Assembly (NCBI GenBank): GCA_017403985.1
Contig: JAFRDE010000047.1
Location: forward strand, 1 to 54,141
DNA: 54,141 bases
DNA from: Ruminococcus sp.
GTDB lineage: Bacteria; Bacillota; Clostridia; Oscillospirales; Acutalibacteraceae
Reading direction: 5' to 3'
Below, piece by piece: positions 26,561 through 33,846 of this stretch. Both the position numbers and the translations under genes were made by a program. Under the pieces are notes generated by a model. It was not told the DNA's origin and did not search any database. It saw nothing but the letters and a program-made list of their open reading frames with translations. Each line of letters starts with the position of its first letter. Position 1 is the first letter of the stretch.

Positions 26561-26644
26561 AAAATAAGGCTTCTCTTAAGGGGAAGGCTTTGGTACCGTC
26601 TGATGAATTATTCAATGTCGTGAAAAATCATTTTCGACTAACTG

Positions 26645-26674
26645 AAAACGGCTGCCCGTTCGGACAGCCGTTTT
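26645..26674. terminator. Bidirectional terminator, mainly for the minus-strand lipoprotein gene
   Basis: AAAACGGCTG (26645-26654) and CAGCCGTTTT (26665-26674), a perfect 10-bp stem with A and T flanks on both sides, between convergent genes. Confidence 0.75.
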
Positions 26675-26687
26675 GACGTTGATTCGA

Positions 26688-27152
26688 TTATTTCAGTGCT
26701 TCTGCGATCGTATTGTTGATCTCGTCGTGCTTGTCGCCGATGACAAGGTAGACGTAATTGCCGTTCTGCTTGGTCTCGCAGTCCTCGATCATGCCGACCT
26801 GTTCCGCGCTGTAGCTCTTCGCGTTGCTCAGCTGAGAGCGCAGGCGCGCATCGAGGAGGGTCTTGATCTGTGCGGCGGCGGTCTCGTCAGCCGCTTCGAT
26901 CAGGATGATCTCGTTGAAGTCCTTAGAGGAGGAGGGGAGCTCGGCGGCGAACTGCTTGATGCTTTCGGGGTCTACCTGATAGTAGCGGTTCAGGCTTTCG
27001 GCGTCCTCGACAGCTTTCATGTTTGCCAGACCGTAGGTTGTGTTGATCTCGCTCATCAGCGCTTTCAGATCTGCGCTTTTCGCGGAACCGCAGGCGGTGC
27101 AGATCGCGAGGATCAGGAGAGCCGCCGTGACGACGGTAAGTATTCTTTTCAT
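26688..27152 (-). CDS. DUF4358-type lipoprotein (copy 1)
   Basis: A 154-residue lipoprotein: signal MKRILTVVTAALLILAICTA with lipobox Cys at residue 22 (ICTAC form), then a small domain with YYQVDPESIKQFAAELPSSS, IILIEAADETAAAQIKTLL and NYVYLVIGDKHDEI. This fits DUF4358, a family of Clostridia lipoproteins of unknown function. A paralogue lies at 29981. AAGGAAG precedes the ATG at 27152. It has its own promoter, divergent from the hydrolase gene. Confidence 0.8.
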   Translation of the reverse strand: MKRILTVVTAALLILAICTACGSAKSADLKALMSEINTTYGLANMKAVEDAESLNRYYQVDPESIKQFAAELPSSSKDFNEIILIEAADETAAAQIKTLLDARLRSQLSNAKSYSAEQVGMIEDCETKQNGNYVYLVIGDKHDEINNTIAEALK

Positions 27153-27184
27153 CAAATCTTCCTTTCTTTGGTTTCTGCTTTCCT

Positions 27185-27213
27185 ATTATAATCTATTGCG
27201 GTGAAAAAATCAA
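27185..27213 (-). promoter_or_regulatory. Sigma-A promoter of DUF4358 lipoprotein copy 1
   Basis: On the minus strand TTGATT, 17 bases, TATAAT, about 35 bases before the start codon. Confidence 0.75.
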
Positions 27214-27226
27214 CCGCTGTGTCTTA

Positions 27227-27255
27227 TTGAGTTTTCGGTGCGTTTATGGTATACT
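27227..27255 (+). promoter_or_regulatory. Sigma-A promoter of the alpha/beta hydrolase gene
   Basis: TTGAGT (27227-27232), 17-base spacer, TATACT (27250-27255). It also decides the start: codons before 27263 lie upstream of the transcript. Confidence 0.75.
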
Positions 27256-27289
27256 GACGGCGAAACAAAAAGCTAAAGCAGGTGACAGG

Positions 27290-28081
27290 ATGGAAACGAA
27301 CTTGGTCAAGGTCGGCGATATCGAGATGGAATACTTTTCTTTCGGCTCCGGTGAGAGGGCTTTTGTGATCCTGCCGGGAGTGGATACCCGCAGCGTCATG
27401 CTCTCGGCGATGGCGATACAGGCGGCTTACCGGATGTTCGGCGACGAATATACGGTGTATGTGTTCGATCGTCGCAAGAATATGCCTTCGCCCTATCCTG
27501 TCAGGCAGATGGCGGCGGATACCGCCGCGGTGATGCGCGAGCTCGGTATCAAAGACGCGGATATCTTCGGCGCTTCACAGGGCGGGATGATGGCGATGTG
27601 CATCGCGATCGATTCGCCGGAACTGGTGCGCAGCATGGCGCTGGGCTCTACCGCCGCGCGGGCCGATGACACGATCATCGAAAGCACCGAACGGTGGATC
27701 TCGCTCGCGAAAAGCGGGGATATGACCGCCCTGACCGCTGATTTTATAGACTGCCTGTATTCGCAGAGCACGATCGGGAAGTATAAGGAATTCCTGATGC
27801 ATCTGAACGACCATGTCAGCGAGAGGGATATCGAGCGCTTCATCATCATGACCGAGGCGATCGACGGCTTCGACGTTTTTGATGAGCTGGATAAGATCAC
27901 CTGCCCGGTGCTGGTGATCGGCGTCGAGGGAGATAAGGTCCTGCCGTGCGAACATTCGCGGGCGATCGCCGAAAAGTTAGGCTGTGAGCTATATCTGTAC
28001 GGTGAAGATTACGGTCACTGCGCTTTTGACGAGGCGCCGGACTACAAACAGCGTTTGCTTGACTTTTTCCACCGCGTATGA
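27290..28081 (+). CDS. Alpha/beta-fold hydrolase
   Basis: A 263-residue protein with the alpha/beta hydrolase fold. The nucleophile elbow is GASQGG with Ser96; the acid is likely Asp in GVEGDKVLP near 218 and the base His in YGHCAFDEAPD near 245. VFDRRKNMPSPYP near 56-68 resembles hydrolases that act on esters or small lactones; the substrate is unknown. The start at 27290 follows CAGGTGACAGG and lies downstream of the mapped promoter. Its stop overlaps the next gene's start, so it is coupled to a radical SAM protein. Confidence 0.85.
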   Translation: METNLVKVGDIEMEYFSFGSGERAFVILPGVDTRSVMLSAMAIQAAYRMFGDEYTVYVFDRRKNMPSPYPVRQMAADTAAVMRELGIKDADIFGASQGGMMAMCIAIDSPELVRSMALGSTAARADDTIIESTERWISLAKSGDMTALTADFIDCLYSQSTIGKYKEFLMHLNDHVSERDIERFIIMTEAIDGFDVFDELDKITCPVLVIGVEGDKVLPCEHSRAIAEKLGCELYLYGEDYGHCAFDEAPDYKQRLLDFFHRV

Positions 28082-28983
28082 AACATTATTGTTCTTTAAA
28101 TGAATATTATCACAAGAAGTTCGGAAAAAAGGTCTACCGACTCGCGATCAGCGGCGGGATGACCTGCCCGAACCGCGACGGTACGCTCGGAGACCGCGGA
28201 TGCATCTTTTGCAGCGCGGGCGGGTCGGGTGAATTCGCCGCGTCCGCGGCGCTGTCCGTGACCGAACAGCTCGAACAGGCGAAGCAGAAAGTGAGCGCCA
28301 AGACCTCCGATAACCTTTATATCGCGTATTTTCAGCCGTTTACCAATACGTATGCGGACGTCGGTACGCTCCGGCAGCTGTATGAGGAGGCGATCGCGCC
28401 CGATGATATCGTCGGACTGGCAATCGGCACCCGTCCCGACTGCCTGCCGCCTGACGTGATCGCGCTTTTATCCGAGATCAACGCCAAAAAGCCCGTGACC
28501 GTCGAACTGGGGCTGCAGACGATCCATGAAAAAACTGCCGCCTATATCCGTCGCGGCTATCCGCTGTCCGTCTACGAAGATGCGGTCAAGGCGCTGCATG
28601 ACGCGGGGATCGAGATCGTGACTCACGTGATCCTCGGACTGCCCGGAGAGACGGAGGAAATGATGCTCGAGACCGTTTCATATGTCGGACGGCTGACCGA
28701 CGGGATCAAGCTGCAGCTGCTCCACGTGATCGAGGGGACGGATCTCGCCGATGAATACCGCAGAGGCGCCTTCGAAACGCTGACGCTCGAGGAATACGCG
28801 CATATCCTGTGTCGCTGCATCGAGATTTTGCCCGAGGATGCGGTGATCTGTCGCCTGACAGGCGACGGCGACAAGCGCACGCTGATCGCGCCGCTGTGGA
28901 GCGCCGATAAAAAGCGGGTGCTGAATTTCATAAACCGCACGCTGGATGAGAATAATATCCGGCAGGGGAGTCTTGCGGAATAA
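28078..28983 (+). CDS. Radical SAM protein, TIGR01212/YhcC family
   Basis: A 301-residue radical SAM protein. The cluster motif is the long-spaced form MTCPNRDGTLGDRGCIFCSA near 23-42, characteristic of the YhcC/YtqA (TIGR01212) group, whose N-terminus YYHKKFGKKVYRLAISGG is also matched. ELGLQTIHEKTAAYIRRG near 143, HVILGLPGETEEMM near 182 and HVIEGTDLAD near 217 follow. Relatives resemble Elp3 without the acetyltransferase part; the reaction is unproven, possibly tRNA modification. Confidence 0.9.
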   Translation: MKHYCSLNEYYHKKFGKKVYRLAISGGMTCPNRDGTLGDRGCIFCSAGGSGEFAASAALSVTEQLEQAKQKVSAKTSDNLYIAYFQPFTNTYADVGTLRQLYEEAIAPDDIVGLAIGTRPDCLPPDVIALLSEINAKKPVTVELGLQTIHEKTAAYIRRGYPLSVYEDAVKALHDAGIEIVTHVILGLPGETEEMMLETVSYVGRLTDGIKLQLLHVIEGTDLADEYRRGAFETLTLEEYAHILCRCIEILPEDAVICRLTGDGDKRTLIAPLWSADKKRVLNFINRTLDENNIRQGSLAE

Positions 28984-29048
28984 TTCAAAATTTATTCAAA
29001 TTCACCAATATTATAATTCTAATAAAGAAGTATATCGTCTTTTCCTTG

Positions 29049-29057
29049 TGCTATACT
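29049..29057 (+). promoter_or_regulatory. Extended -10 promoter of SGNH lipoprotein gene
   Basis: TGC-TATACT at 29049-29057, an extended -10 element without a good -35, about 72 bases before the start. Confidence 0.45.
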
Positions 29058-29128
29058 TTTCCACATCATGTAGAAGTATGTCAAAATACCAATGATTTGG
29101 ATCGTTTATTGGAGATGAATAAAACTCA

Positions 29129-29902
29129 ATGAAAAAGTCTTTAATTTGCGTGATAGTAATGCTGCTGTGCGTTTCGCTGTTCCTCGGCGGCTGCAAATCG
29201 GTCGTCGATAAGCAAAAGGAGACCGAAGCGCCGGCTGAGCAGGTTGTTGCAGAGACCGAAGCGCCGAACTACGGCTATGACGAGACCTCGCCCAAGAGCG
29301 CCGAGTGGTTTGATAACGCGGTGTTTGTCGGTGACAGCGTCACCTTGAAGCTCAGCTACTATTGCGCTTCTCATCCCGAAGCGCTCGGCGCGGCGGAATT
29401 CTTCTGCGCGGGTAGCCTCGGATATACCAACGCTTTGTGGGATATCGACGATCCCGAGGCGGTGCATCCCTATTATCAGGGTGCGACGCATAAGGTAGAG
29501 GAATGCTGCGAGCTGACCGGTAAGAAGAACGTCTTCATCATGCTGGGCATGAACGACATCGGTCTCTACGGTACGCAGGGCGCGATGGACAGCTGTAAAG
29601 AGCTGGTCGCGGATATCCTCGAGAAGACCCCCGACGCGCACATCTACATCCAGTCGGTGACCCCGATGATCAAGTCCGCAGAGATGGAGAGCTTCAACAA
29701 TACGCTGGTCAAGGAATTTGACGGTATGCTGAAGGATTACTGTACGCAGAACCATTATAAGTATCTGGACGTCTTCTCAGCCGTGTCGGATCAGGACGGC
29801 AATCTGCCGGATCAATACTGCAGCGACCCCGATTCGATGGGTCTGCACTTCACCGACGCCGCCTGTGAGATGTGGGCAAATTATCTGAAGGAAAACGCAT
29901 AA
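29129..29902 (+). CDS. SGNH/GDSL-type lipoprotein hydrolase
   Basis: A 257-residue surface lipoprotein. Signal MKKSLICVIVMLLCVSLFLG ends in lipobox LGGC (Cys22). A Glu/Thr/Ala-rich linker (about 28-55) with a repeated ETEAP motif follows. The SGNH hydrolase domain has FVGDSVTLK near 64 (nucleophile Ser), IMLGMNDIG near 138 (the N-D block), and GLHFTDAACEMW near the C-terminus (catalytic His). Such proteins deacylate sugars, esters or peptidoglycan; the target is not evident. GGAG lies 14 bases before the ATG, a long spacing. Confidence 0.88.
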   Translation: MKKSLICVIVMLLCVSLFLGGCKSVVDKQKETEAPAEQVVAETEAPNYGYDETSPKSAEWFDNAVFVGDSVTLKLSYYCASHPEALGAAEFFCAGSLGYTNALWDIDDPEAVHPYYQGATHKVEECCELTGKKNVFIMLGMNDIGLYGTQGAMDSCKELVADILEKTPDAHIYIQSVTPMIKSAEMESFNNTLVKEFDGMLKDYCTQNHYKYLDVFSAVSDQDGNLPDQYCSDPDSMGLHFTDAACEMWANYLKENA

Positions 29903-29980
29903 TCCGTTGTCATTGCCGAGGCGAACACGCATGTTCGGTCTGCGGCTATCTCAACCGAATGATTGAATATGGAGGTAAAT

Positions 29981-30451
29981 ATGAAAAGAATTATCTGTGT
30001 GATCGCTCTGGTCGCGATTTTAGCGGCGTCTCTGTGCGCCTGCGGCAGCTCCGCAAAGCCCCTGAGCGATATTTTCAGCGAGATGAAAACGACCTATAAC
30101 ATCACCGATCTGGTGGAATTCACCGACGCAGCCGATCTGAACCGTTTCTACGGCATCGCGGCTGAGGACGTCAAGGAATTCGCTGGCGGTATCAATAACT
30201 CCGGCGTCGATATGGAAGAGATCGTTATGATCCAGGCGACCGGTAAGGATGCTGCCGACCGTATCGCCGAGGCGCTGAACAACCGCCGCGACTCAAAGCT
30301 GAACGAGACCAAGAACTACAACCCCGAGCAGTATGTGATCGTGGAGAATTCGTCCGTCGATATCGATAATAACTATGTTTCACTGTTTATCAGCGAGAAC
30401 AGCGGCGCGATGAAGGCTGACTATAAAAAGGCGATCGGCGCGGCGTCATAA
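29981..30451 (+). CDS. DUF4358-type lipoprotein (copy 2)
   Basis: A 156-residue paralogue of the gene at 26688: signal MKRIICVIALVAILAASLCA with lipobox (LCAC), then LNRFYGIAAEDVKEFAGGIN and IVMIQATGKDAADRIAEALN, closely aligned with copy 1 in the same order. GGAGGT lies before the ATG at 29981, so a longer frame from 29963 is not needed. Function unknown. Followed by its own terminator. Confidence 0.8.
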   Translation: MKRIICVIALVAILAASLCACGSSAKPLSDIFSEMKTTYNITDLVEFTDAADLNRFYGIAAEDVKEFAGGINNSGVDMEEIVMIQATGKDAADRIAEALNNRRDSKLNETKNYNPEQYVIVENSSVDIDNNYVSLFISENSGAMKADYKKAIGAAS

Positions 30452-30460
30452 GCGACAACC

Positions 30461-30495
30461 AAAGGTAATGTCAGACGGCATTACCTTTCTTTTTT
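30461..30495 (+). terminator. Terminator after DUF4358 copy 2
   Basis: AAAGGTAATG (30461-30470) pairs exactly with CATTACCTTT (30478-30487) and is followed by CTTTTTT. Confidence 0.8.
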
Positions 30496-30535
30496 AGTGA
30501 TAAGTGATAAGTGATAAGTGACCAGTGACCAGTTA
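30496..30535 (+). repeat. AGTGATA/AGTGACC heptamer tandem repeat
   Basis: Three copies of AGTGATA then two of AGTGACC, directly after the terminator. Same class as the GTGAATG runs at 8039. Confidence 0.65.
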
Positions 30536-30606
30536 ATTGAGCGTGTATACTCAGGAAATATGATCCGTTAGAGCTCTTTATCTGTTCCGGGAACAGGAGT
30601 GTTTTT

Positions 30607-32739
30607 ATGGCAAGAGAGTTTTCATCCGGCGACGCGAAGCGGCTGCAGCGGCGCTGGCAGGATCTCAGTTCAAAAATAAATCGGCTCGAGACCATGGCGC
30701 AGCGCCAGCGCGCGGCGATACAGGCTTCGGCGTCGGCGATGACCGGCGACAGCTCGCGCGAGCTGCTCGCGGGCGTACCGGTCGACGAGCTGAACCGCGA
30801 TAAAAAGGGTATCCGCGTGAAGATGCTGCACGACGCGGGCTTCCATACGGTTGCCGACGTGCTGAACGCGCCGGAATACCGTATCTCAGCGATCAACGGC
30901 ATCAGTCCAGAGGGCGCGCGTGCGATCAAGCAGGCGGCGCAGGAACTTGCCGCCACCGCGCAGAGCGGCGCGCGGATCCGTCTGAGCGCCGACGACAGGA
31001 ACCCGAAGGCGACCGCGCTGGTGACAGCCTTGTATCAGTATAAGCGCCTGCTGCCGGCGATCGAATGCGCCGAGGACTTCCGCGCGGATTACGGACGCGA
31101 GATCGAAGCGGCGATCCGCGACCTTAAGCCCGCGACCGGCGGGCTGCGCTGGCTGTTCTCGTCCTCCGACAAGAAGGAGCGCGCGCAGTCGGCTTACGAC
31201 GCGCTGTCGGTCATCCTGTCCGACGGCAATACCGCTGAGCTTGATAATCAGCTTCGTTCGGTGCAGGGCGCGGCATATGTCACCGCGAAAGACGCGTGGG
31301 CGGATTTCGCCGCCGACAGCATCAGCTATATCAATATCCTCGAATCCGTCATGCCCGACGTGGTCGGCGGCGGGGAAGAGGTCTATGGCCTGCCGGAGGA
31401 GCTCGCGGAGAATATCGTCGACGTCGAGCTCAACCTCACCGGCCTTAACTGCACCCTGCGCCGCTATCAGGAGTGGGGCGTGAAGTACGCCGTCGCGCAG
31501 CGGCGCATCCTGCTGGGCGACGAAATGGGTCTGGGCAAGACCGTACAGGCGATCGCCGTGATGGTGCATCTGCGCAATAAGGGCGCGACGCATTTCGCCG
31601 TCGTTTGTCCCGCGTCGGTGCTCACCAACTGGTGCCGCGAGATCGCCAAGCACAGCGATCTTTCCGTCATCAAGGTGCACGGCAATCAGAAAACCGCCGC
31701 GGTGCAGGATTGGATCGACAACGGCGGCGTAGCGGTGACGACCTATGAGACCACCGCTGTCTTTGAACTCGAGAACGCCTTCCGCTTCACCATGCTGACG
31801 GTGGACGAGGCGCATTATATCAAGAATCCCTCCGCACAGCGCACGCAGAACGTCAAGAAGCTCTGCGCCCACGCCGAGCGCCTCCTGTTCATGACCGGCA
31901 CCGCGCTGGAGAACAGGGTAGGGGAGATGGCGACGCTGATCGCGATCCTCAATCAGAACGTGTCCAAGGAGATCCAGCCGATGCTCTCGCTGTCCTCCGC
32001 GCCGCGCTTCCGCGAGGCTGTCGCGCCGGTGTACTATCGCCGTAAGCGCGAGGACGTCCTCACCGAGCTGCCCGAATTAGTGGAGAGCTATGAGTGGTGC
32101 GACCTGACGCCCGCGGAAAAGAATGTCTATAAGGACGCGATCGCGGAACAGAACTTCATGGCGGCGCGGCGCGTTTCATGGAATGTGGACGACCTGTCCC
32201 AGTCCTCCAAGGCGCAGCGCATGCTCGAGCTCGTTGAAGAGGCAAAGCAGGAGGAGCGCAAGGTGCTGATCTTTTCGTTCTTCCTCGACACGGTCGCCAA
32301 GGTCGCGGGTCTCCTCGGCGACAGTTGCATGGAGCCAATCACCGGCTCGGTCAGTCCCGCAAGGCGGCAGGAGATCATCGACGAATTTGACAAGGCGCCC
32401 GCCGGATCGGCGCTGGTCGCGCAGATCCAGTCCGGCGGCACCGGGCTGAACATCCAGAGCGCCTCGGTCGTCATCCTGTGTGAGCCGCAGCTCAAGCCCA
32501 GTATCGAGAACCAGGCGATCTCCCGCGCTTACCGCATGGGACAGGCGCGCAGCGTACTGGTATACCGCCTATTGTGCGACGACACGGTCGACGAGCGCAT
32601 CATCAACATCCTCGCCGAAAAGCAGGCGGAATTCGACGCTTTTGCCGACGAGAGTAAAGCCGCCGACGATACCCTCGAGCTGGACAACGCCTCTATCAAC
32701 GATATCATGCACGCGGAGCAGGAATCGCTGGCAAAATGA
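30607..32739 (+). CDS. SNF2-family DEAD/DEAH-box helicase
   Basis: A 710-residue SNF2/RapA-type DNA translocase. Residues 1-270 are not a domain I recognise with confidence; TVADVLNAPEYRISAINGIS near 82-101 looks like a helix-hairpin-helix DNA contact. The motor has GDEMGLGKT (304-312), VDEAH (DEAH 400-403), MTGTALENR (motif III), and the second lobe with GTGLNIQSAS and QAISRAYRMGQ (motif VI), all needed residues present. No methylase, nuclease or restriction partner is adjacent, so this seems a stand-alone remodeller. AGGAG precedes the ATG. Confidence 0.9.
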   Translation: MAREFSSGDAKRLQRRWQDLSSKINRLETMAQRQRAAIQASASAMTGDSSRELLAGVPVDELNRDKKGIRVKMLHDAGFHTVADVLNAPEYRISAINGISPEGARAIKQAAQELAATAQSGARIRLSADDRNPKATALVTALYQYKRLLPAIECAEDFRADYGREIEAAIRDLKPATGGLRWLFSSSDKKERAQSAYDALSVILSDGNTAELDNQLRSVQGAAYVTAKDAWADFAADSISYINILESVMPDVVGGGEEVYGLPEELAENIVDVELNLTGLNCTLRRYQEWGVKYAVAQRRILLGDEMGLGKTVQAIAVMVHLRNKGATHFAVVCPASVLTNWCREIAKHSDLSVIKVHGNQKTAAVQDWIDNGGVAVTTYETTAVFELENAFRFTMLTVDEAHYIKNPSAQRTQNVKKLCAHAERLLFMTGTALENRVGEMATLIAILNQNVSKEIQPMLSLSSAPRFREAVAPVYYRRKREDVLTELPELVESYEWCDLTPAEKNVYKDAIAEQNFMAARRVSWNVDDLSQSSKAQRMLELVEEAKQEERKVLIFSFFLDTVAKVAGLLGDSCMEPITGSVSPARRQEIIDEFDKAPAGSALVAQIQSGGTGLNIQSASVVILCEPQLKPSIENQAISRAYRMGQARSVLVYRLLCDDTVDERIINILAEKQAEFDAFADESKAADDTLELDNASINDIMHAEQESLAK

Positions 32740-33000
32740 ATACTTATGGTTTAAATGTATCTCGCTGATGCTCGGTCAATTGATACAATCCCTCAGCCGC
32801 CTTTCGGCGACAGCTCCCTTTACCAAAGGGAGCCTTTTTCTTTTGAGCCTTCCCTGACAGGGAGGGCTTTTTATGTCGTCGGAATGAGGAAAAGGGTGGT
32901 ATGGAAAAAAACGTTTATATTTTTTCTGAATTTCGTTTATTTAGTCTAAAACATAGATGTATTTGCCGCATGTGCAAAATGTTTTGGTAAAATTGCACTA
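32740..33000. other. Gap after the SNF2 gene: repeat with two terminator hairpins
   Basis: No gene. At 32790-32812 a CCTCAGCCGCCTTTCGGCGA repeat known in form from gut Clostridia; then hairpins GCTCCCTTTACCAAAGGGAG plus CCTTTTT (about 32812-32838) and GCCTTCCCTGACAGGGAGGGC plus TTTTT (about 32848-32872), which would end transcription of the helicase gene. The rest, to 33000, is AT-rich and precedes the promoter at 33001. Confidence 0.6.
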
Positions 33001-33029
33001 TTGCGAACAAATGTGAACTGTGGTATTCT
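33001..33029 (+). promoter_or_regulatory. Promoter of giant-protein unit 1 (shared architecture)
   Basis: TTGCGA (33001-33006), 17-base spacer ending TGG, TATTCT (33024-33029). The same layout, with GG at the spacer end and TATYCT as -10, stands before units 2 (43844) and 3 (48731). An inverted repeat TGTAAT-ATGG-ATTACA follows at 33043-33058. Confidence 0.6.
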
Positions 33030-33085
33030 ATATTAGAATAGGTGTAATATGGATTACAATGTACTTTAGGAGGTTATCCATACAA

Positions 33086-33823
33086 ATGATAAACCAATTA
33101 ATGCACGCTATAGAGGATCAGGGACTCAATTCCCTGCTGTACAACATATTCTTCTATGCCGGCACAGTTGCTGTGTTCGTGTTTGCGTTTTTGCACAGTC
33201 GAAATTATAAGCTGCCGTTCCGCAAGTCGATCCCTTTTGTTGTGATCGTGTATCTGCTGAGCTTTGTGTGGATGTTCTTCCTTTACTGGGTGATGACCGG
33301 GTTCAAACAATGGGGCGGCAACAATATTGTCCGTATCTTCGTGTGGGTGCCGCTGTTCGCCTACCCCGTCTGTAAGATCATGAAGCTTGATTACAAGACG
33401 ATGTGCGATTATATCGCTCCGCTGATTTGTGTACAGCACGGCGTATCCCACTTCGGCTGCATCTTTGAGGGATGTTGTCACGGCTATCCGTGGGAGCCCG
33501 GTATTTACAATCACCAGTTGGGTGTTAATACCTTCCCCAACCAGCCGATCGAAGCGCTGGTCGCGGTAGGGATCGTTATATATATATTCATGAGAGAGAA
33601 AAAGCAGAATTTCATTCTCGACGGACTGAATTATCCGCTGATGCTGATGCTGTTCGGATACAGCCGCTTTCTCCTAGAATTCGCAAGAGATAATGAAAAA
33701 CTCTTTCTCGGTATTTCCGAGCTTGCCCTCTGGGCGCTGTTCGCCGCTTTGGTCGGTACCGCGTGGTACGCTACGGTAAAGGAAAGAAACCGAAGGAAAG
33801 CATCCGCAAAGAAAAAACACTAA
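33086..33823 (+). CDS. Lgt-family membrane protein with Gly-Cys-Cys motif (A)
   Basis: A 245-residue membrane protein with about seven helices, related to prolipoprotein diacylglyceryl transferase (Lgt). The Lgt core motif R-x-G-N-F-x-N-G-E-x-x-G appears here as HFGCIFEGCCHG: the key Arg is His, the Asn is Cys and the Glu is Cys. The second essential Arg is kept in LFGYSRFLLEF. It is therefore probably not the housekeeping Lgt. A strong AGGAGG and the promoter at 33001 place the start at 33086; upstream codons lie before the transcript. It lies 23 bases before the giant protein gene and is probably co-transcribed with it. The tail is Lys/Arg-rich. Confidence 0.75.
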   Translation: MINQLMHAIEDQGLNSLLYNIFFYAGTVAVFVFAFLHSRNYKLPFRKSIPFVVIVYLLSFVWMFFLYWVMTGFKQWGGNNIVRIFVWVPLFAYPVCKIMKLDYKTMCDYIAPLICVQHGVSHFGCIFEGCCHGYPWEPGIYNHQLGVNTFPNQPIEALVAVGIVIYIFMREKKQNFILDGLNYPLMLMLFGYSRFLLEFARDNEKLFLGISELALWALFAALVGTAWYATVKERNRRKASAKKKH

Positions 33824-33846
33824 CGTGAAGTATGGAGTGATGTGAT

